Shown: positions 1 to 10,355, counted from the first letter of the stretch. The stretch: 39,147 bases of DNA from Comamonadaceae bacterium (GCA_947449895.1 CANFSO010000011.1:1-39147); one strand, 5' to 3'. Translations and numbers: made by a program. Notes: generated by a model from the letters alone, not told the origin.

Positions 1-1
1 C

Positions 2-1138
2 ATGGGCCGCATACCCGTCACGATTTTGACGGGCTTTCTGGGTGCTGGAAAGACAACTCTGCTCAATAGAATCCTCACCGAGCAACACGGGCGAAGGATT
101 GCGGTCATTGAAAACGAGTTGGGTCCTCAGTCCATCGACAGTGAGATCCTCGTGCGCGACAACCAAGAAGAAATTGTCGAACTCAGCAATGGCTGTGTCT
201 GCTGCACCGTGCGCGGCGATGTCACCCGCGTTCTGGGTGAGTTACATGCCAAAAGAGCCAAGGGCGAGGTCGTCTTTACTCATGTGGTGATTGAAACCAC
301 TGGCATGGCGGATCCGGGGCCAGTGGCTCAGACATTTTTTTTGGTGCCTGAAATCGTTGAACACTACAAGTTGGATTCTGTCATCGTGGTGGTTGATGCT
401 GTGAACGGAGCCGTGACGCTGGAGGTTCACCCCGAGGCGCGAGCCCAAGTGGGTTATGCCGACAGTCTGTTAATCACAAAAGTAGACCTCGTCAGCCCGG
501 AGGTGGTTGACGATTTACGACTCAGGCTGGCCACCATCAACCGACGTGGGGCCATCGGTACAGCCGAATTACAGAGCATCTCTATTGGTGAACTTCTTGA
601 GATTGGCGGCTTCGATCTGGCGAATACACTAGACAGCAAACCTGATTTTCTGACCGATTTAGCAGAGCTCGATACCGGCAAAGGAAGCGCCCACGCGAGC
701 GACGTTCATTCATTTTCTTACGTCACTGACGGAACATTTGATGCTGCTAGGTTAGAGCAGTTCCTTGCCGTGTTGGTCGAGGGCGTCGGGGTTGATCTGT
801 TCCGCTTCAAAGGCATTATTTCAGTCGCAGGCATGTCACAACGAATCGTGTTGCAGGGCGTCCAAATGCTGATGGGTGCCGATGAAGGTAGGCCATGGGT
901 TGCAGGCGAGGCACGCATCAGCCGTCTCGTGTTCATCGGCCGAGATCTGCCGGAAAGAGAAATACTCGACAGCCTTTCACGTTGCTTGATGACGCCAGAA
1001 GCCACCAGTTCTGCGACCCAAGGAAATAGTGAAATGGGCTTGGCCCACACAACTGCATGCATGTCACCTTTCTGCCAATGCGGTGGTCAAGTCCTTTTTA
1101 ACGTGAACACCCGCCAACCGGCCGTCACGACAAACTGA
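2..1138 (+). CDS. G3E GTPase, COG0523/CobW family (putative metallochaperone)
   Basis: Walker [13 protein letters not shown], CxCC motif [15 protein letters not shown] and TKVDL GTPase motifs. Starts at the window edge, so the true start could lie upstream. Confidence 0.92.
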   Translation: MGRIPVTILTGFLGAGKTTLLNRILTEQHGRRIAVIENELGPQSIDSEILVRDNQEEIVELSNGCVCCTVRGDVTRVLGELHAKRAKGEVVFTHVVIETTGMADPGPVAQTFFLVPEIVEHYKLDSVIVVVDAVNGAVTLEVHPEARAQVGYADSLLITKVDLVSPEVVDDLRLRLATINRRGAIGTAELQSISIGELLEIGGFDLANTLDSKPDFLTDLAELDTGKGSAHASDVHSFSYVTDGTFDAARLEQFLAVLVEGVGVDLFRFKGIISVAGMSQRIVLQGVQMLMGADEGRPWVAGEARISRLVFIGRDLPEREILDSLSRCLMTPEATSSATQGNSEMGLAHTTACMSPFCQCGGQVLFNVNTRQPAVTTN

Positions 1139-1146
1139 GAGAAAAA

Positions 1147-2067
1147 ATGAACGAGTACCAGACCGCACTGCGTGAAAAATTTGTAGCTGGCCCTTTTGAT
1201 TTGAAGGGTGCGATTGACCTGCACGTGCATTCAGCACCCTGCCTTTTTCCTCGCATGGGCGATGACTTGCAGGTTGCAACCATGGCGCGTGATGAAGGCA
1301 TGCGGGCCATCGCACTGAAGAGTCACCACGAAAATACCGTCTCACGCGCTTATCACACAGAGATGCAAGTCGAGAACATCCGCATCATTGGCGGCATCGT
1401 GCTAAACCAATGCACAGGGGGCATCAACCCTGTTGCGGTCGAAACCACCTTGATGATGGGCGGAAAAATTGTCTGGGGACCGACAGGCCACTCTTGCTAC
1501 CACGGCATGGTGGCGGGCAAGTTCGGTGTTTGGGGCGGACCAGGGCGGGTGCTTCCCGGCAAGGAGAGCGAAGCCATCACTGTGTTGGATTCAAACGGTG
1601 ACTTGAGTGGCAATGCGATTGAGATTCTTGACCTCATCAAAAAATATGATGCGCTGTTTTGCACATCACATTTGAGTCCCGATGAGATCGTCAAAGTCGT
1701 GGCTTACTGCAAAAAAATCAAGGCCAAGGTGATGGTCAACCACATCTACTTTTTCCCTCGGGTTGGCATCGACTTTGCACAAGAGATCGTTAAACAAGGC
1801 GCTTTCATTGAAATGTGTTCGACCTTGGTGATTCCCTCGCGGCACCGCAAAGCCTATCGCTACGATTATGAGTTGCTATCAGAAACAATCAAACTGGTGG
1901 GCGCGGATCACTGCGTCATGTCCACAGATGCAGGGATGCTTGTTGGCAGTCTTTACCCGCACGAGCAGTTTCGGATGTTCGGTGAGCGCATGCAGGGCTA
2001 CGACATTTCCCGAAACGAGGTGGAACTCATGATGTGTTCAAACCCTGCAGCATTGGTGGGGCTTTGA
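1147..2067 (+). CDS. DUF6282-like / amidohydrolase-like protein
   Basis: N-terminal DLHVHSAP (HxH), then SHHENT, TSHLSPDEI, NHIYFFPR and C-terminal STDAG: a TIM-barrel metal-hydrolase pattern. Starts 8 bp after the GTPase stop. Confidence 0.75.
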   Translation: MNEYQTALREKFVAGPFDLKGAIDLHVHSAPCLFPRMGDDLQVATMARDEGMRAIALKSHHENTVSRAYHTEMQVENIRIIGGIVLNQCTGGINPVAVETTLMMGGKIVWGPTGHSCYHGMVAGKFGVWGGPGRVLPGKESEAITVLDSNGDLSGNAIEILDLIKKYDALFCTSHLSPDEIVKVVAYCKKIKAKVMVNHIYFFPRVGIDFAQEIVKQGAFIEMCSTLVIPSRHRKAYRYDYELLSETIKLVGADHCVMSTDAGMLVGSLYPHEQFRMFGERMQGYDISRNEVELMMCSNPAALVGL

Positions 2068-2085
2068 GTAGGGCCTTGTCGCAGG

Positions 2086-2622
2086 TTATTTGATGCGCTG
2101 TTTTTCCAGCTTTCGGGCCAGCGTTCGGCGGTGCATGCCTAAGCGTCTCGCGGCCTCAGAAATATTGAAATCTGCAGCGGCCATGGCCTCATGGATGTGC
2201 TCCCATTCCAGCGTCTTGATCGACGTTGTTCGAGCCGTCAACCCCACCGCAGTATCGCCCTGTGCGCGAGCAAAAGCTTCTTCGATGTCGTCGGTGTTGG
2301 CCGGCTTGGCCAAGTAGTGCCGAGCGCCCAGTTTGATCGCCTCGACCGCAGTGGCGATGCTGGCGTAACCGGTCAACACCACAATCAACATCAGGGCATC
2401 GTGCTTGTGCAAGAGTTGCACACAGTTCAAACCGGAAGCGCCGCCCGCCAGCTTCAAGTCGACCACCGCGAATTGCGGGCGGTGCGCCAGTAGCAGGGCG
2501 GGCACATCGACCAAACCTGCGGCTCGTTTGACAAGGTATCCGCGCCGCTCAAACGAGCGGCTCAAGGTCATGGCAAAAGCATCGTCGTCTTCGACAATCA
2601 GCAGACGTCGATCATTTTCCAT
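2086..2622 (-). CDS. regA: RegA/PrrA/ActR-type response regulator
   Basis: Receiver domain (LLIVEDDDAFA, VVDLKL, LTGYASIATAVEAIKLGA, YLAKPA) and Fis-type HTH NISEAARRLGMHRRTLARKL. Start set at MENDRRLL; an in-frame start at 2637 is also possible. Confidence 0.88.
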   Translation of the reverse strand: MENDRRLLIVEDDDAFAMTLSRSFERRGYLVKRAAGLVDVPALLLAHRPQFAVVDLKLAGGASGLNCVQLLHKHDALMLIVVLTGYASIATAVEAIKLGARHYLAKPANTDDIEEAFARAQGDTAVGLTARTTSIKTLEWEHIHEAMAAADFNISEAARRLGMHRRTLARKLEKQRIK

Positions 2623-3967
2623 TCTCTGTCCTTTCACGCAGGGTCAGCGCGGCCAAAGGCAGTTTGATCACCACCTCGGCACCACCGGCTGCGATGTTAC
2701 TGGCTTCGATTCTGCCGCCCAGAGTGCGAGCCACATTGACCGACAAAAAAAGTCCCAAGCCGCTACCAGGGCGCCCTTTAGTTGAATAGTAGGGCTTGGC
2801 GAAATTGGCCAGTATTTCAGGGCTAAAGCCCGGGCCGGCATCGCGGATACTCAGCGTGAGCCAGTTGCTCGCGCATGTGACACGCAGCTCCAAAGGCATT
2901 AGCGGGGCCGCGTCAATGCCGTTGTCCAGCACATTCCCGATCATCTGCTTGATAGCTGAGTCCGAAATAATTGGCCTGTCCAGCAAGTCACTGCGCTCAT
3001 ACTCGAGCACTTGCATAGGTCGCGCATTGCGCCATTCTTCAACCAGTTGGTCGAGAAAAAGATGCAAGGTGGTTGCGACGGATGCCTCACCACGGGCCTC
3101 GCCAGCCGACATTAAAATGCCGCTGACGATGGTCTTGCAGCGTTGCAATTGCAGTTGCATCATCTTGATCTCATCCCTCAAAATAGGGTCATTGGCCAAG
3201 GGTTCGCTGTGCAACCAATCCCCCAAAATCACCGACAAGGTGGCCAGCGGTGTGCCCAGCTCATGCGCCGCGCCCGAGGCCAGCAAACCCATGCGGACAA
3301 TGTGCTCTTCTTCAGCCGCGCGCTGGCGCAAATCTGCCAGCCGTGCATCACGCTGTCGCAAGTTGCTGCTGATGCGGTGAATGAATATCACCAGCAGCGC
3401 CGCATTCAGTGCAAAGCAAACCACCAGCCCGCCAATGTAGTGCAGCGACAGTGTCAGGTCCATGAGGTCTGGCAGGATCAAGGGCCTGTGCCAGAGGGTC
3501 AGCAGCACAAAGCACCCGCTGGTCAACACAACCATGGCCCAGATGTAGCGCGGTTTGAGCAAGACAGCGCCAACCGCAACCTGCAGTAAATACAAAAAGA
3601 TGAAGGGATTGGCGATACCGCCGCTGTAATAAAGCAAGGCACTGAGCAGCGCCACATCAACCAACAAGCCAGTGAATAACTCACCATTGGCGATTTCGCC
3701 TGAGGCCGTACGGCAACGCAGCCAACTGGCCAGGTTGAACAGACTTAGCGCAGCGACCAGCGTCAACATTTCGGCCAGTGGAAGCAGGGCACCCAACACA
3801 AACTGAACACCCAGAATCGTTGCCAGTTGGCCACCCACAGCCAGCCATCGCAGTTGAATCAGCTGCAGTAGATTGTTCCGTTCCGCCAGAATTTCAGTGG
3901 CATCACCGCCGCCATTCAGAGCTTCGCCTTCAGCTTGTAGCGGAAACATCAGCAAGGCTTCACGCAT
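2612..3967 (-). CDS. regB: RegB/PrrB/ActS-type redox sensor histidine kinase
   Basis: Multi-TM N-terminus, GGIANPF (RegB quinone-binding heptapeptide GGxxNPF), H-box HELGTPLATL, ATPase motifs DNGIDAA, DAGPGF and GSGLGLF. Start trimmed to MREALLMF from the longer ORF. Confidence 0.88.
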   Translation of the reverse strand: MREALLMFPLQAEGEALNGGGDATEILAERNNLLQLIQLRWLAVGGQLATILGVQFVLGALLPLAEMLTLVAALSLFNLASWLRCRTASGEIANGELFTGLLVDVALLSALLYYSGGIANPFIFLYLLQVAVGAVLLKPRYIWAMVVLTSGCFVLLTLWHRPLILPDLMDLTLSLHYIGGLVVCFALNAALLVIFIHRISSNLRQRDARLADLRQRAAEEEHIVRMGLLASGAAHELGTPLATLSVILGDWLHSEPLANDPILRDEIKMMQLQLQRCKTIVSGILMSAGEARGEASVATTLHLFLDQLVEEWRNARPMQVLEYERSDLLDRPIISDSAIKQMIGNVLDNGIDAAPLMPLELRVTCASNWLTLSIRDAGPGFSPEILANFAKPYYSTKGRPGSGLGLFLSVNVARTLGGRIEASNIAAGGAEVVIKLPLAALTLRERTENGK

Positions 3968-4745
3968 TGACAGCCAACGGCTTGTCACTGGCCGACAAGA
4001 CGCGCAGATGTCGCTCAGAATACCAAAGGTAAGCTGCAGCCGCCGCGACCATGGTGGCCAGCACAAACCAAGTGACGGCGTAAACAAGATGATGGTTGTT
4101 GAAACTGAGCACGGTCAGTCCGCCACGCGGCCATGCCTGTGTATCGGGGGAGGCTGACGCGTCAATAAAGTAGGGCGCCACTGATGCTGCGGAGAGTTTC
4201 ACGCTGGCCGCCATCGCCGGCACGTCGCGCGAGTACCAGCGACCTGCCGCCGCATCGTTGTGCTGGAGAAAACTGCCTCCGGGCTCACTGAGCCGCAACA
4301 AGCCGCTGATGGCTTGGGGTTCAGCAATGCCCAAGCGTGCCAGCTGCGCGCCGTCAGCCTCTGGCACAAAGCCGCGGTTCACCAGCACCCAAAATCCAGC
4401 GCTGGTCTGCAGCGGCGTCAGCACCCAGAACCCGCGGCCCAGCTCGGTGCTGGCGCGCACCAGCGTTGCCCGGCTGTGGTCGAAGCGCCCCGTGATTTGA
4501 ACCCGGCTGTATTCATTCGATTCACGGCTGATGGCCGACCATTCAGCTGAGTCGGGGGCGGGCATCGGCGTCGCATGCACCCGCTGCTCAACCCGTTCCA
4601 TCAAAGCCAACTTCCACTGCAGGCGTTGAACTTGCCAGACACCCAGCGCTGTCAACCCAACAAATAGCGCCGCTGCCAAGAACAGCAAAGCTAAGACCAG
4701 CCTAGCGTTGGCGGGATGCGGAGGGCGGTCGGTGTCGTTGCTCAT
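3960..4745 (-). CDS. SURF1-family oxidase assembly protein
   Basis: N-terminal TM followed by GVWQVQRLQWKLALMERV, central VLVNRGFVP, C-terminal NNHHLVYAVTWFVLA. Confidence 0.87.
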   Translation of the reverse strand: MSNDTDRPPHPANARLVLALLFLAAALFVGLTALGVWQVQRLQWKLALMERVEQRVHATPMPAPDSAEWSAISRESNEYSRVQITGRFDHSRATLVRASTELGRGFWVLTPLQTSAGFWVLVNRGFVPEADGAQLARLGIAEPQAISGLLRLSEPGGSFLQHNDAAAGRWYSRDVPAMAASVKLSAASVAPYFIDASASPDTQAWPRGGLTVLSFNNHHLVYAVTWFVLATMVAAAAAYLWYSERHLRVLSASDKPLAVNA

Positions 4746-4748
4746 GAG

Positions 4749-5132
4749 TCAGGGCATGTTACGCATTTCCGTCATGTCGTGTACCGGCATCATGTTGGTG
4801 TTCAGGTGGTACATCACCCAAATCGAGCCCGACAGCATGATCAGCACCAACACGCCGGTGAACAGCAGGGCCAGCATTGACCAGCCGCCTTGGACCCGCG
4901 TGTTCATGTGCAGGAAGTAAATCATGTGCACCACAATTTGCACTGCGGCAAAGCCCAGCACGACCAAGGCCGTGATGCCAGACGACGGCAAGACCTTGGC
5001 CATCACCAGCCAGAACGGAATGGCGGTGAGCAACACCGACAGGCAAAACCCGGTCAGGTAACCCTTGACGCTGGCGTGGTAGCCGCTGTCGTCATGGCTG
5101 TGGTCGTCGGACGCATGCAGGTGCTTGCTCAT
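4749..5132 (-). CDS. cyoD: Cytochrome o ubiquinol oxidase subunit IV
   Basis: Three-TM protein with [22 protein letters not shown] and HMIYFLHMN; lies directly after cyoC. Confidence 0.92.
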   Translation of the reverse strand: MSKHLHASDDHSHDDSGYHASVKGYLTGFCLSVLLTAIPFWLVMAKVLPSSGITALVVLGFAAVQIVVHMIYFLHMNTRVQGGWSMLALLFTGVLVLIMLSGSIWVMYHLNTNMMPVHDMTEMRNMP

Positions 5133-5752
5133 GGCAACACTCCCATCAAATAAACAAAGGTGAAAACGCCAATCCAGATCACGTCAAGGAAGTGCCAGAA
5201 CATCGACAAGCACATCAAGCGGCGCTTGTTGTCAGCAGTCAGTCCAAAGCGGCTGACTTGAAACATCAAGGTCACCAGCCAGATCGTGCCGAAGGTGACA
5301 TGCAAGCCATGGGTGCCGACCAAGGTGAAAAATGACGACAGAAAAGCACTGCGCTGCGGGCCCGCACCTTCATGGATCAAATGAGAAAACTCAAACAGCT
5401 CCAAGCCCAGAAAGCCCAAACCAAACACGGCGGTCACGGCCAGCCAGCCGAGCACCGCTTTTTTGTGGCCATGCTGCATGCCGATCATGGCCAAGCCATA
5501 GGTCACGGAGGAGAACAACAGCAAGGCCGTGTTGGCCGCCACCAGCGGCAAATTGAACAAATCAGCGCCCGACGGACCGGCCGCATAACCACGGCCCAAC
5601 ACGGCATAAACGGCAAACAGGACAGCGAAGATCAGGCAGTCGCTCATCAAGTAGATCCAGAATCCCAGCAAAGTGCCTTGCTGGGGATGGTGCTCACCAT
5701 CGTCATAAAAGCGCACCGGGTGACCGGCCGCCAAAGGTGTAGAAGTCTGCAT
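5129..5752 (-). CDS. cyoC: Cytochrome o ubiquinol oxidase subunit III
   Basis: [56 protein letters not shown]. Confidence 0.94.
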   Translation of the reverse strand: MQTSTPLAAGHPVRFYDDGEHHPQQGTLLGFWIYLMSDCLIFAVLFAVYAVLGRGYAAGPSGADLFNLPLVAANTALLLFSSVTYGLAMIGMQHGHKKAVLGWLAVTAVFGLGFLGLELFEFSHLIHEGAGPQRSAFLSSFFTLVGTHGLHVTFGTIWLVTLMFQVSRFGLTADNKRRLMCLSMFWHFLDVIWIGVFTFVYLMGVLP

Positions 5753-5778
5753 TTTTATAGACGCTTCAAGGGTTGAGT

Positions 5779-7779
5779 TCAGGCTTGGGCCGCAAGGGAG
5801 AGCGTGCGCAGGTTTTCAATCTCGGTGACATGGTCGGCCGGAATGTAAAAGTCGCGTTGGTAGTTGAAGGTGTGCACGACAACCGTCACCAGCACCAGGG
5901 CGAAGAACAGCCCCGCCACCAGCCACATGTGCCAGGTCAAAGAAAACCCGACGACAGCGCAGAGCATGGAAATGACAAAGCCGGTCGCCGTGTTCTTAGG
6001 CATGTGAATCGCTTTGAAGCCGGCAACCGGCCGCTGGTGGCCACGCTGCTTCATGTCGTGCCAAGCATCGAGTTCATGCACCACAGGTGTGAAGGCGAAG
6101 TTGTATTCCGGCGGCGGTGAAGACGTCGACCATTCCAGCGTCCGGCCATCCCACGGGTCGCCCGTGACGTCGCGCAGCTGCTCGCGCTTACGGTAACTCA
6201 CTGCCAATTGGATCAAGAAACAGGCAATCCCAATCGCGATCAGCACGGCGCCGAATGCGGCCACCTGAAACCAGATTTGCAGCGACGGATCCTCAAAGTG
6301 ACTCATGCGGCGGGTCACGCCCATCAAGCCCAACACGTACAGCGGCATGAAGGCCATGTAAAAGCCAACCAACCAGAACCAGAATGAACACTTGCCCCAA
6401 AACGCATCCAGCTTGTAGCCGAAGGCTTTGGGAAACCAGTAATTGATACCGGCAAACATGCCAAACACAACGCTGCCAATGATGACGTTATGGAAGTGCG
6501 CAATCAGGAACAAGCTGTTGTGCAAGACGAAGTCAGCTGCCGGTACCGCCAGCAACACACCTGTCATGCCGCCGATCACAAAGGTGACCATGAAACCAAG
6601 CGACCACAGCATCGGCACATCAAAAACAATGCGGCCGCGAAACATGGTGAACAGCCAGTTGAATATCTTCGCGCCGGTCGGGATCGAGATGATCATGGTG
6701 GTGATGCCAAAGAAAGCGTTCACACTGGCACCCGAGCCCATGGTGAAAAAGTGATGCAGCCACACCACGTACGACAGCACGGTGATGACGACGGTGGCGT
6801 AGACCATGGAGGCATAACCAAACAGGCGTTTGTGGCTGTAGGTTGAAATCACCTCGGAGAAAATACCAAAGCAAGGCAAAACCAAGATGTAGACCTCGGG
6901 ATGGCCCCAAATCCAGATCAAGTTGACGTACATCATGGCGTTGCCGCCGAGGTCATTGGTGAAGAAGTTCGTGCCCACGGTGCGGTCCAGTGTCAGCAAG
7001 GCCAACACCGCTGTCAGCACCGGGAAAGCCGCAACGATCAAGACGTTGGTGCACAGGGCCGTCCAAGTGAAGATGGGCATCTTCATCATGGTCATGCCAG
7101 GGGCGCGCATTTTGATGATGGTGGCGATCAAGTTGATGCCCGACAGCGAGGTGCCAACACCGGCAATCTGCAGCGCCCAGATGTAGTAGTCAACGCCGAC
7201 CCCCGAACTCTGCAAAATACCGGACAGCGGTGGGTAAGCCAGCCAGCCCGTGGCCGCAAACTCGCCGACAAACAGCGAAATCATCATCAAAACCGCACCG
7301 CTGGCGGTCATCCAAAAGCTGAAGTTGTTCAAAAACGGAAACGACACGTCACGTGCACCGATTTGCAAAGGCACCACATAGTTCATGAAGCCCGTTATCA
7401 CAGGCATGGCAACGAAAAAGATCATTAACACGCCGTGTGCCGTGAAAATCTGGTCGTAATGGTGCGGCGGTAAAAAACCGTTGCTGTCACCAAATGACAT
7501 GGCCTGTTGGGCGCGCATGAGGAGCGCATCCACAAAACCGCGCAACAGCATCACCACCGCCAAGATGATGTACATGATGCCAATTTTTTTGTGATCGATG
7601 CTGGTGATCCAGTCGCGCCACAGCGTCCCCCAGACGCGGTAGTAGGTCATCGCCACAAACAGTGACAAGCCTCCCAGAATCACCATCGCGAGGGTGCCCA
7701 GGACAATCGGGTCGTGCGGTATGGCGTCTGGGCCCAGGCGGCCAAACACAAGCTTTAAAATATCTTGAACGGGGAACAT
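5779..7779 (-). CDS. cyoB: Cytochrome o ubiquinol oxidase subunit I
   Basis: Heme-copper oxidase motifs [47 protein letters not shown]; CyoB-like N-terminus. Confidence 0.96.
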   Translation of the reverse strand: MFPVQDILKLVFGRLGPDAIPHDPIVLGTLAMVILGGLSLFVAMTYYRVWGTLWRDWITSIDHKKIGIMYIILAVVMLLRGFVDALLMRAQQAMSFGDSNGFLPPHHYDQIFTAHGVLMIFFVAMPVITGFMNYVVPLQIGARDVSFPFLNNFSFWMTASGAVLMMISLFVGEFAATGWLAYPPLSGILQSSGVGVDYYIWALQIAGVGTSLSGINLIATIIKMRAPGMTMMKMPIFTWTALCTNVLIVAAFPVLTAVLALLTLDRTVGTNFFTNDLGGNAMMYVNLIWIWGHPEVYILVLPCFGIFSEVISTYSHKRLFGYASMVYATVVITVLSYVVWLHHFFTMGSGASVNAFFGITTMIISIPTGAKIFNWLFTMFRGRIVFDVPMLWSLGFMVTFVIGGMTGVLLAVPAADFVLHNSLFLIAHFHNVIIGSVVFGMFAGINYWFPKAFGYKLDAFWGKCSFWFWLVGFYMAFMPLYVLGLMGVTRRMSHFEDPSLQIWFQVAAFGAVLIAIGIACFLIQLAVSYRKREQLRDVTGDPWDGRTLEWSTSSPPPEYNFAFTPVVHELDAWHDMKQRGHQRPVAGFKAIHMPKNTATGFVISMLCAVVGFSLTWHMWLVAGLFFALVLVTVVVHTFNYQRDFYIPADHVTEIENLRTLSLAAQA

Positions 7780-7791
7780 GTGAGATCTCGG

Positions 7792-8844
7792 TTATTTTTT
7801 TAAATCGGCCGCGGGGCCTTCGCCGCTGAGGTTGTCAGGCGTGCACAAGGCGGCAACGTAAGTGCGCTGCGCATCACGCCAAGGCTTGCTAGACAAACCA
7901 TCGATGCTGCCTTTGCCCAAACCACCTGCGGCATCAATCGCCATCATCTGGCCCATGCACATCTTGTTGCCGTCAACGCAGCGATTCAAAATGGCTTGGT
8001 ACAGCCCGGCGTCAACGTTGGCGTAACGCCGCACCGGTTCGCTTTCGCTGGGTTGCTCAAGTTTCAAATACTCACGGCGGGCCAGCTCACCGCCAGCGCT
8101 TTTGGTGGTTTGCACCCAACGCTCAAAATCTGTGGGTGCCAGACCCAAAAACTTGAAGCGCATGTGTGAAAAGCCACGACCGCTGTAATTGGCTGAAAAA
8201 CCGTCATACACACCGGCCGTGTTGATCACCGCATGCAGCTGGGTTTGCATGCCGGGCATGGCGTAAATCTGCCCCGCCAGCGCCGGGATGTAGAAAGAAT
8301 TCATGACCGTTGAGGCGGTGATTTTGAATTCGATGGGTCGGTCTACGGGTGCCGCCAGCTCATTGACCGTGGCAATACCCAGTTCAGGGTAGAGAAACAA
8401 CCACTTCCAATCCAGCGCCACGACTTCAACCACAAAAGGTTTGACGCCAGCGACCAGTGGCCGGTTGGCGTCCAGCCGTTCTAGTGGACGGTAGGGGTCT
8501 AATTTGTGGGTGCTGATCCAAGTCACCGCGCCCAGCGCAATGACGATCAACAAAGGCGCGCCCCAGATCAGCAGCTCGAGGCGGGTCGAATGGTCCCACT
8601 CCGGCGTGTAAGGCGCCGCTTGGTTGGCGCTGCGGTAGCGCCATGCAAAAATCAGCGTCAAGGCAATCACCGGCACAACAATCAGCAGCATCAGCACGAC
8701 GGCGGTGACAATCAGCTGCGATTGCTGCTGCGCGATGTCGCCGAAGGGCTTCATCACAATCGTGCTGCAAGCCGCTAAGGGCAAGGTGGCCAGCAACAGG
8801 GCCAAGCGTTTTAAGGTTTGAAAACTATCGGGTGCGAGTGACAT
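7792..8844 (-). CDS. cyoA: Cytochrome o ubiquinol oxidase subunit II
   Basis: Lipobox LAAC, two TMs, MNSFYIPALAGQIYAMPGMQTQLH, SANYSGRGFSHMRFKF. Confidence 0.94.
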   Translation of the reverse strand: MSLAPDSFQTLKRLALLLATLPLAACSTIVMKPFGDIAQQQSQLIVTAVVLMLLIVVPVIALTLIFAWRYRSANQAAPYTPEWDHSTRLELLIWGAPLLIVIALGAVTWISTHKLDPYRPLERLDANRPLVAGVKPFVVEVVALDWKWLFLYPELGIATVNELAAPVDRPIEFKITASTVMNSFYIPALAGQIYAMPGMQTQLHAVINTAGVYDGFSANYSGRGFSHMRFKFLGLAPTDFERWVQTTKSAGGELARREYLKLEQPSESEPVRRYANVDAGLYQAILNRCVDGNKMCMGQMMAIDAAGGLGKGSIDGLSSKPWRDAQRTYVAALCTPDNLSGEGPAADLKK

Positions 8845-8905
8845 GCGTGATAACCAACTACAGAGGGTAAACGCTAATTGCGTATTGATCGTTACTGTAG
8901 CTTCA

Positions 8906-8919
8906 TTGATCTAAATCAA
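8906..8919. promoter_or_regulatory. FNR/ANR-type binding site TTGATCTAAATCAA
   Basis: Exact match to TTGAT-N4-ATCAA, between divergent cyoA and the MFS gene. Confidence 0.72.
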
Positions 8920-8922
8920 CGA

Positions 8923-8939
8923 TTGGACATATTGTCCAA
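8923..8939. promoter_or_regulatory. 17-bp palindrome TTGGACA-TAT-TGTCCAA, candidate operator
   Basis: Perfect 7-bp inverted repeat with 3-bp spacer, upstream of the MFS gene and next to the FNR-type box. Confidence 0.45.
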
Positions 8940-8993
8940 GGCAAATTGATTAAAAACTATTTTTTCACCATTTCAAACAGCTCTTTACCCACC

Positions 8994-10331
8994 ATGGACT
9001 TCTCTCCAGTCAGCGTTATCGGCCCCGACATCCATCAGCGGCCCAGCAGCGACAGCCTTTCCCCATCCAACGACAGCGTCGCCCCTGGCGACATCGCCGT
9101 TGGCGTGGTGATCGGTCGGGCCTCTGAATATTTCGACTTTTTTGTTTTCGGTATCGCGTCAGTGTTGGTCTTTCCTGCGGTTTTCTTTCCATTTGTAGAC
9201 AGCCTGCAGGGAACTCTTTACGCTTTTGTCTTGTTTTCCCTGGCCTTTGTGGTTCGCCCACTGGGCACTGTCGCCGGTATGTGGCTGCAACGCCGTTATG
9301 GCCGCAGCGCTAAGCTCAGCCTAGCGCTGCTGTTGCTGGGTTGCGCCACCGCCAGCATGGCCTTGTTGCCGAGCTACCAGGTGCTCGGCGTTGGCGCGAT
9401 TGCCTTGCTGGCGCTGTGCCGAATCGGCCAAGGGCTGGCGCTTGGCGGCTCGTGGGACGGACTGCCTTCGCTGTTGGCCTTGAACGCACCGGAAGACCGG
9501 CGCGGCTGGTACGCCATGCTGGGCCAGCTGGGCGCACCGCTGGGGTTTTTAATCGCTTGCAGCTTGTTTGCCTATCTGTGGGGCAATTTGAGCAGCGCGG
9601 AGTTTCTGGATTGGGGTTGGCGCTACCCTTTCTTTGCCGCCTTCGCGATCAATGTGGTGGCCTTGTTTGCCCGCCTGCGCTTGGTGGTCACGCATGAGTA
9701 CGAGCGCGAGTTGGATGCCAATGAACTGCAACCCTGCAGCCTGCGCGAACTGATTAGCACTCAGAGCAACAATTTGTTGATTGGCGCCTTTGCTGCGCTG
9801 GCCAGTTTTGCCCTTTTTCACATCGTCACGGTGTTTCCGTTGTCTTGGGTGATGTTGTACTCAGAGCAGTTGATTGGCGAGTTCCTCGTTGTCGAGATGG
9901 TTGGCGCGGTGCTGGCCGCCGCCGCCATGCCGCTGTCAGGCCTGCTGGCTGACCGCATCGGACGTCGCAGCACGCTGGGCCTGCTGGCAGTGCTGATTGG
10001 CGTGTTTGGGTTGTTTGCCCCCGTGTTGCTGGGCGGCGGAATACTGGGGCAAGATGCCTTCATCTTGATTGGCTTTGTCCTGCTAGGCTTGTCTTATGGT
10101 CAGGCGGCAGGCGCGGTGACGGCTAACTTCTTGCCTCACTTGCGCTATACCGGCGCGGCGCTAACGACCGATTTGGCATGGCTGATAGGCGCTGCCTTCG
10201 CGCCATTGGTCGCGCTCGGCTTGTCCGCGCGCTTTGGCTTGGTGGCTGTCAGTGTTTATTTGCTTTCTGGTGCTGTTTGCACCTTGCTGGCGCTGCGCGC
10301 CAACCAAACACTGTCGTTGCGCGATCAGTAG
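8994..10331 (+). CDS. MFS transporter
   Basis: About 12 hydrophobic segments; IGRASEYFDFFVFG, RIGQGLALGGSWDGLPSLLALNAP, LADRIGRRSTLG. ATG at 8994 preferred over the TTG at 8946. Confidence 0.85.
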   Translation: MDFSPVSVIGPDIHQRPSSDSLSPSNDSVAPGDIAVGVVIGRASEYFDFFVFGIASVLVFPAVFFPFVDSLQGTLYAFVLFSLAFVVRPLGTVAGMWLQRRYGRSAKLSLALLLLGCATASMALLPSYQVLGVGAIALLALCRIGQGLALGGSWDGLPSLLALNAPEDRRGWYAMLGQLGAPLGFLIACSLFAYLWGNLSSAEFLDWGWRYPFFAAFAINVVALFARLRLVVTHEYERELDANELQPCSLRELISTQSNNLLIGAFAALASFALFHIVTVFPLSWVMLYSEQLIGEFLVVEMVGAVLAAAAMPLSGLLADRIGRRSTLGLLAVLIGVFGLFAPVLLGGGILGQDAFILIGFVLLGLSYGQAAGAVTANFLPHLRYTGAALTTDLAWLIGAAFAPLVALGLSARFGLVAVSVYLLSGAVCTLLALRANQTLSLRDQ

Positions 10332-10355
10332 CAAGTCTAGGCGTGAGTTGCCGCC

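Noticed and set aside
2796-3380. 194-aa plus-strand ORF opposite regB
   Set aside because: Ser/Arg/Pro-rich antisense translation of a convincing histidine kinase gene.
6901-7428. 175-aa plus-strand ORF opposite cyoB
   Set aside because: Antisense of a highly conserved cyoB region; composition typical of shadow ORFs.
8946-8993. N-terminal extension of the MFS transporter from a TTG start
   Set aside because: ATG at 8994 gives a more usual start, and the extension adds an atypical hydrophobic segment; not excluded experimentally.
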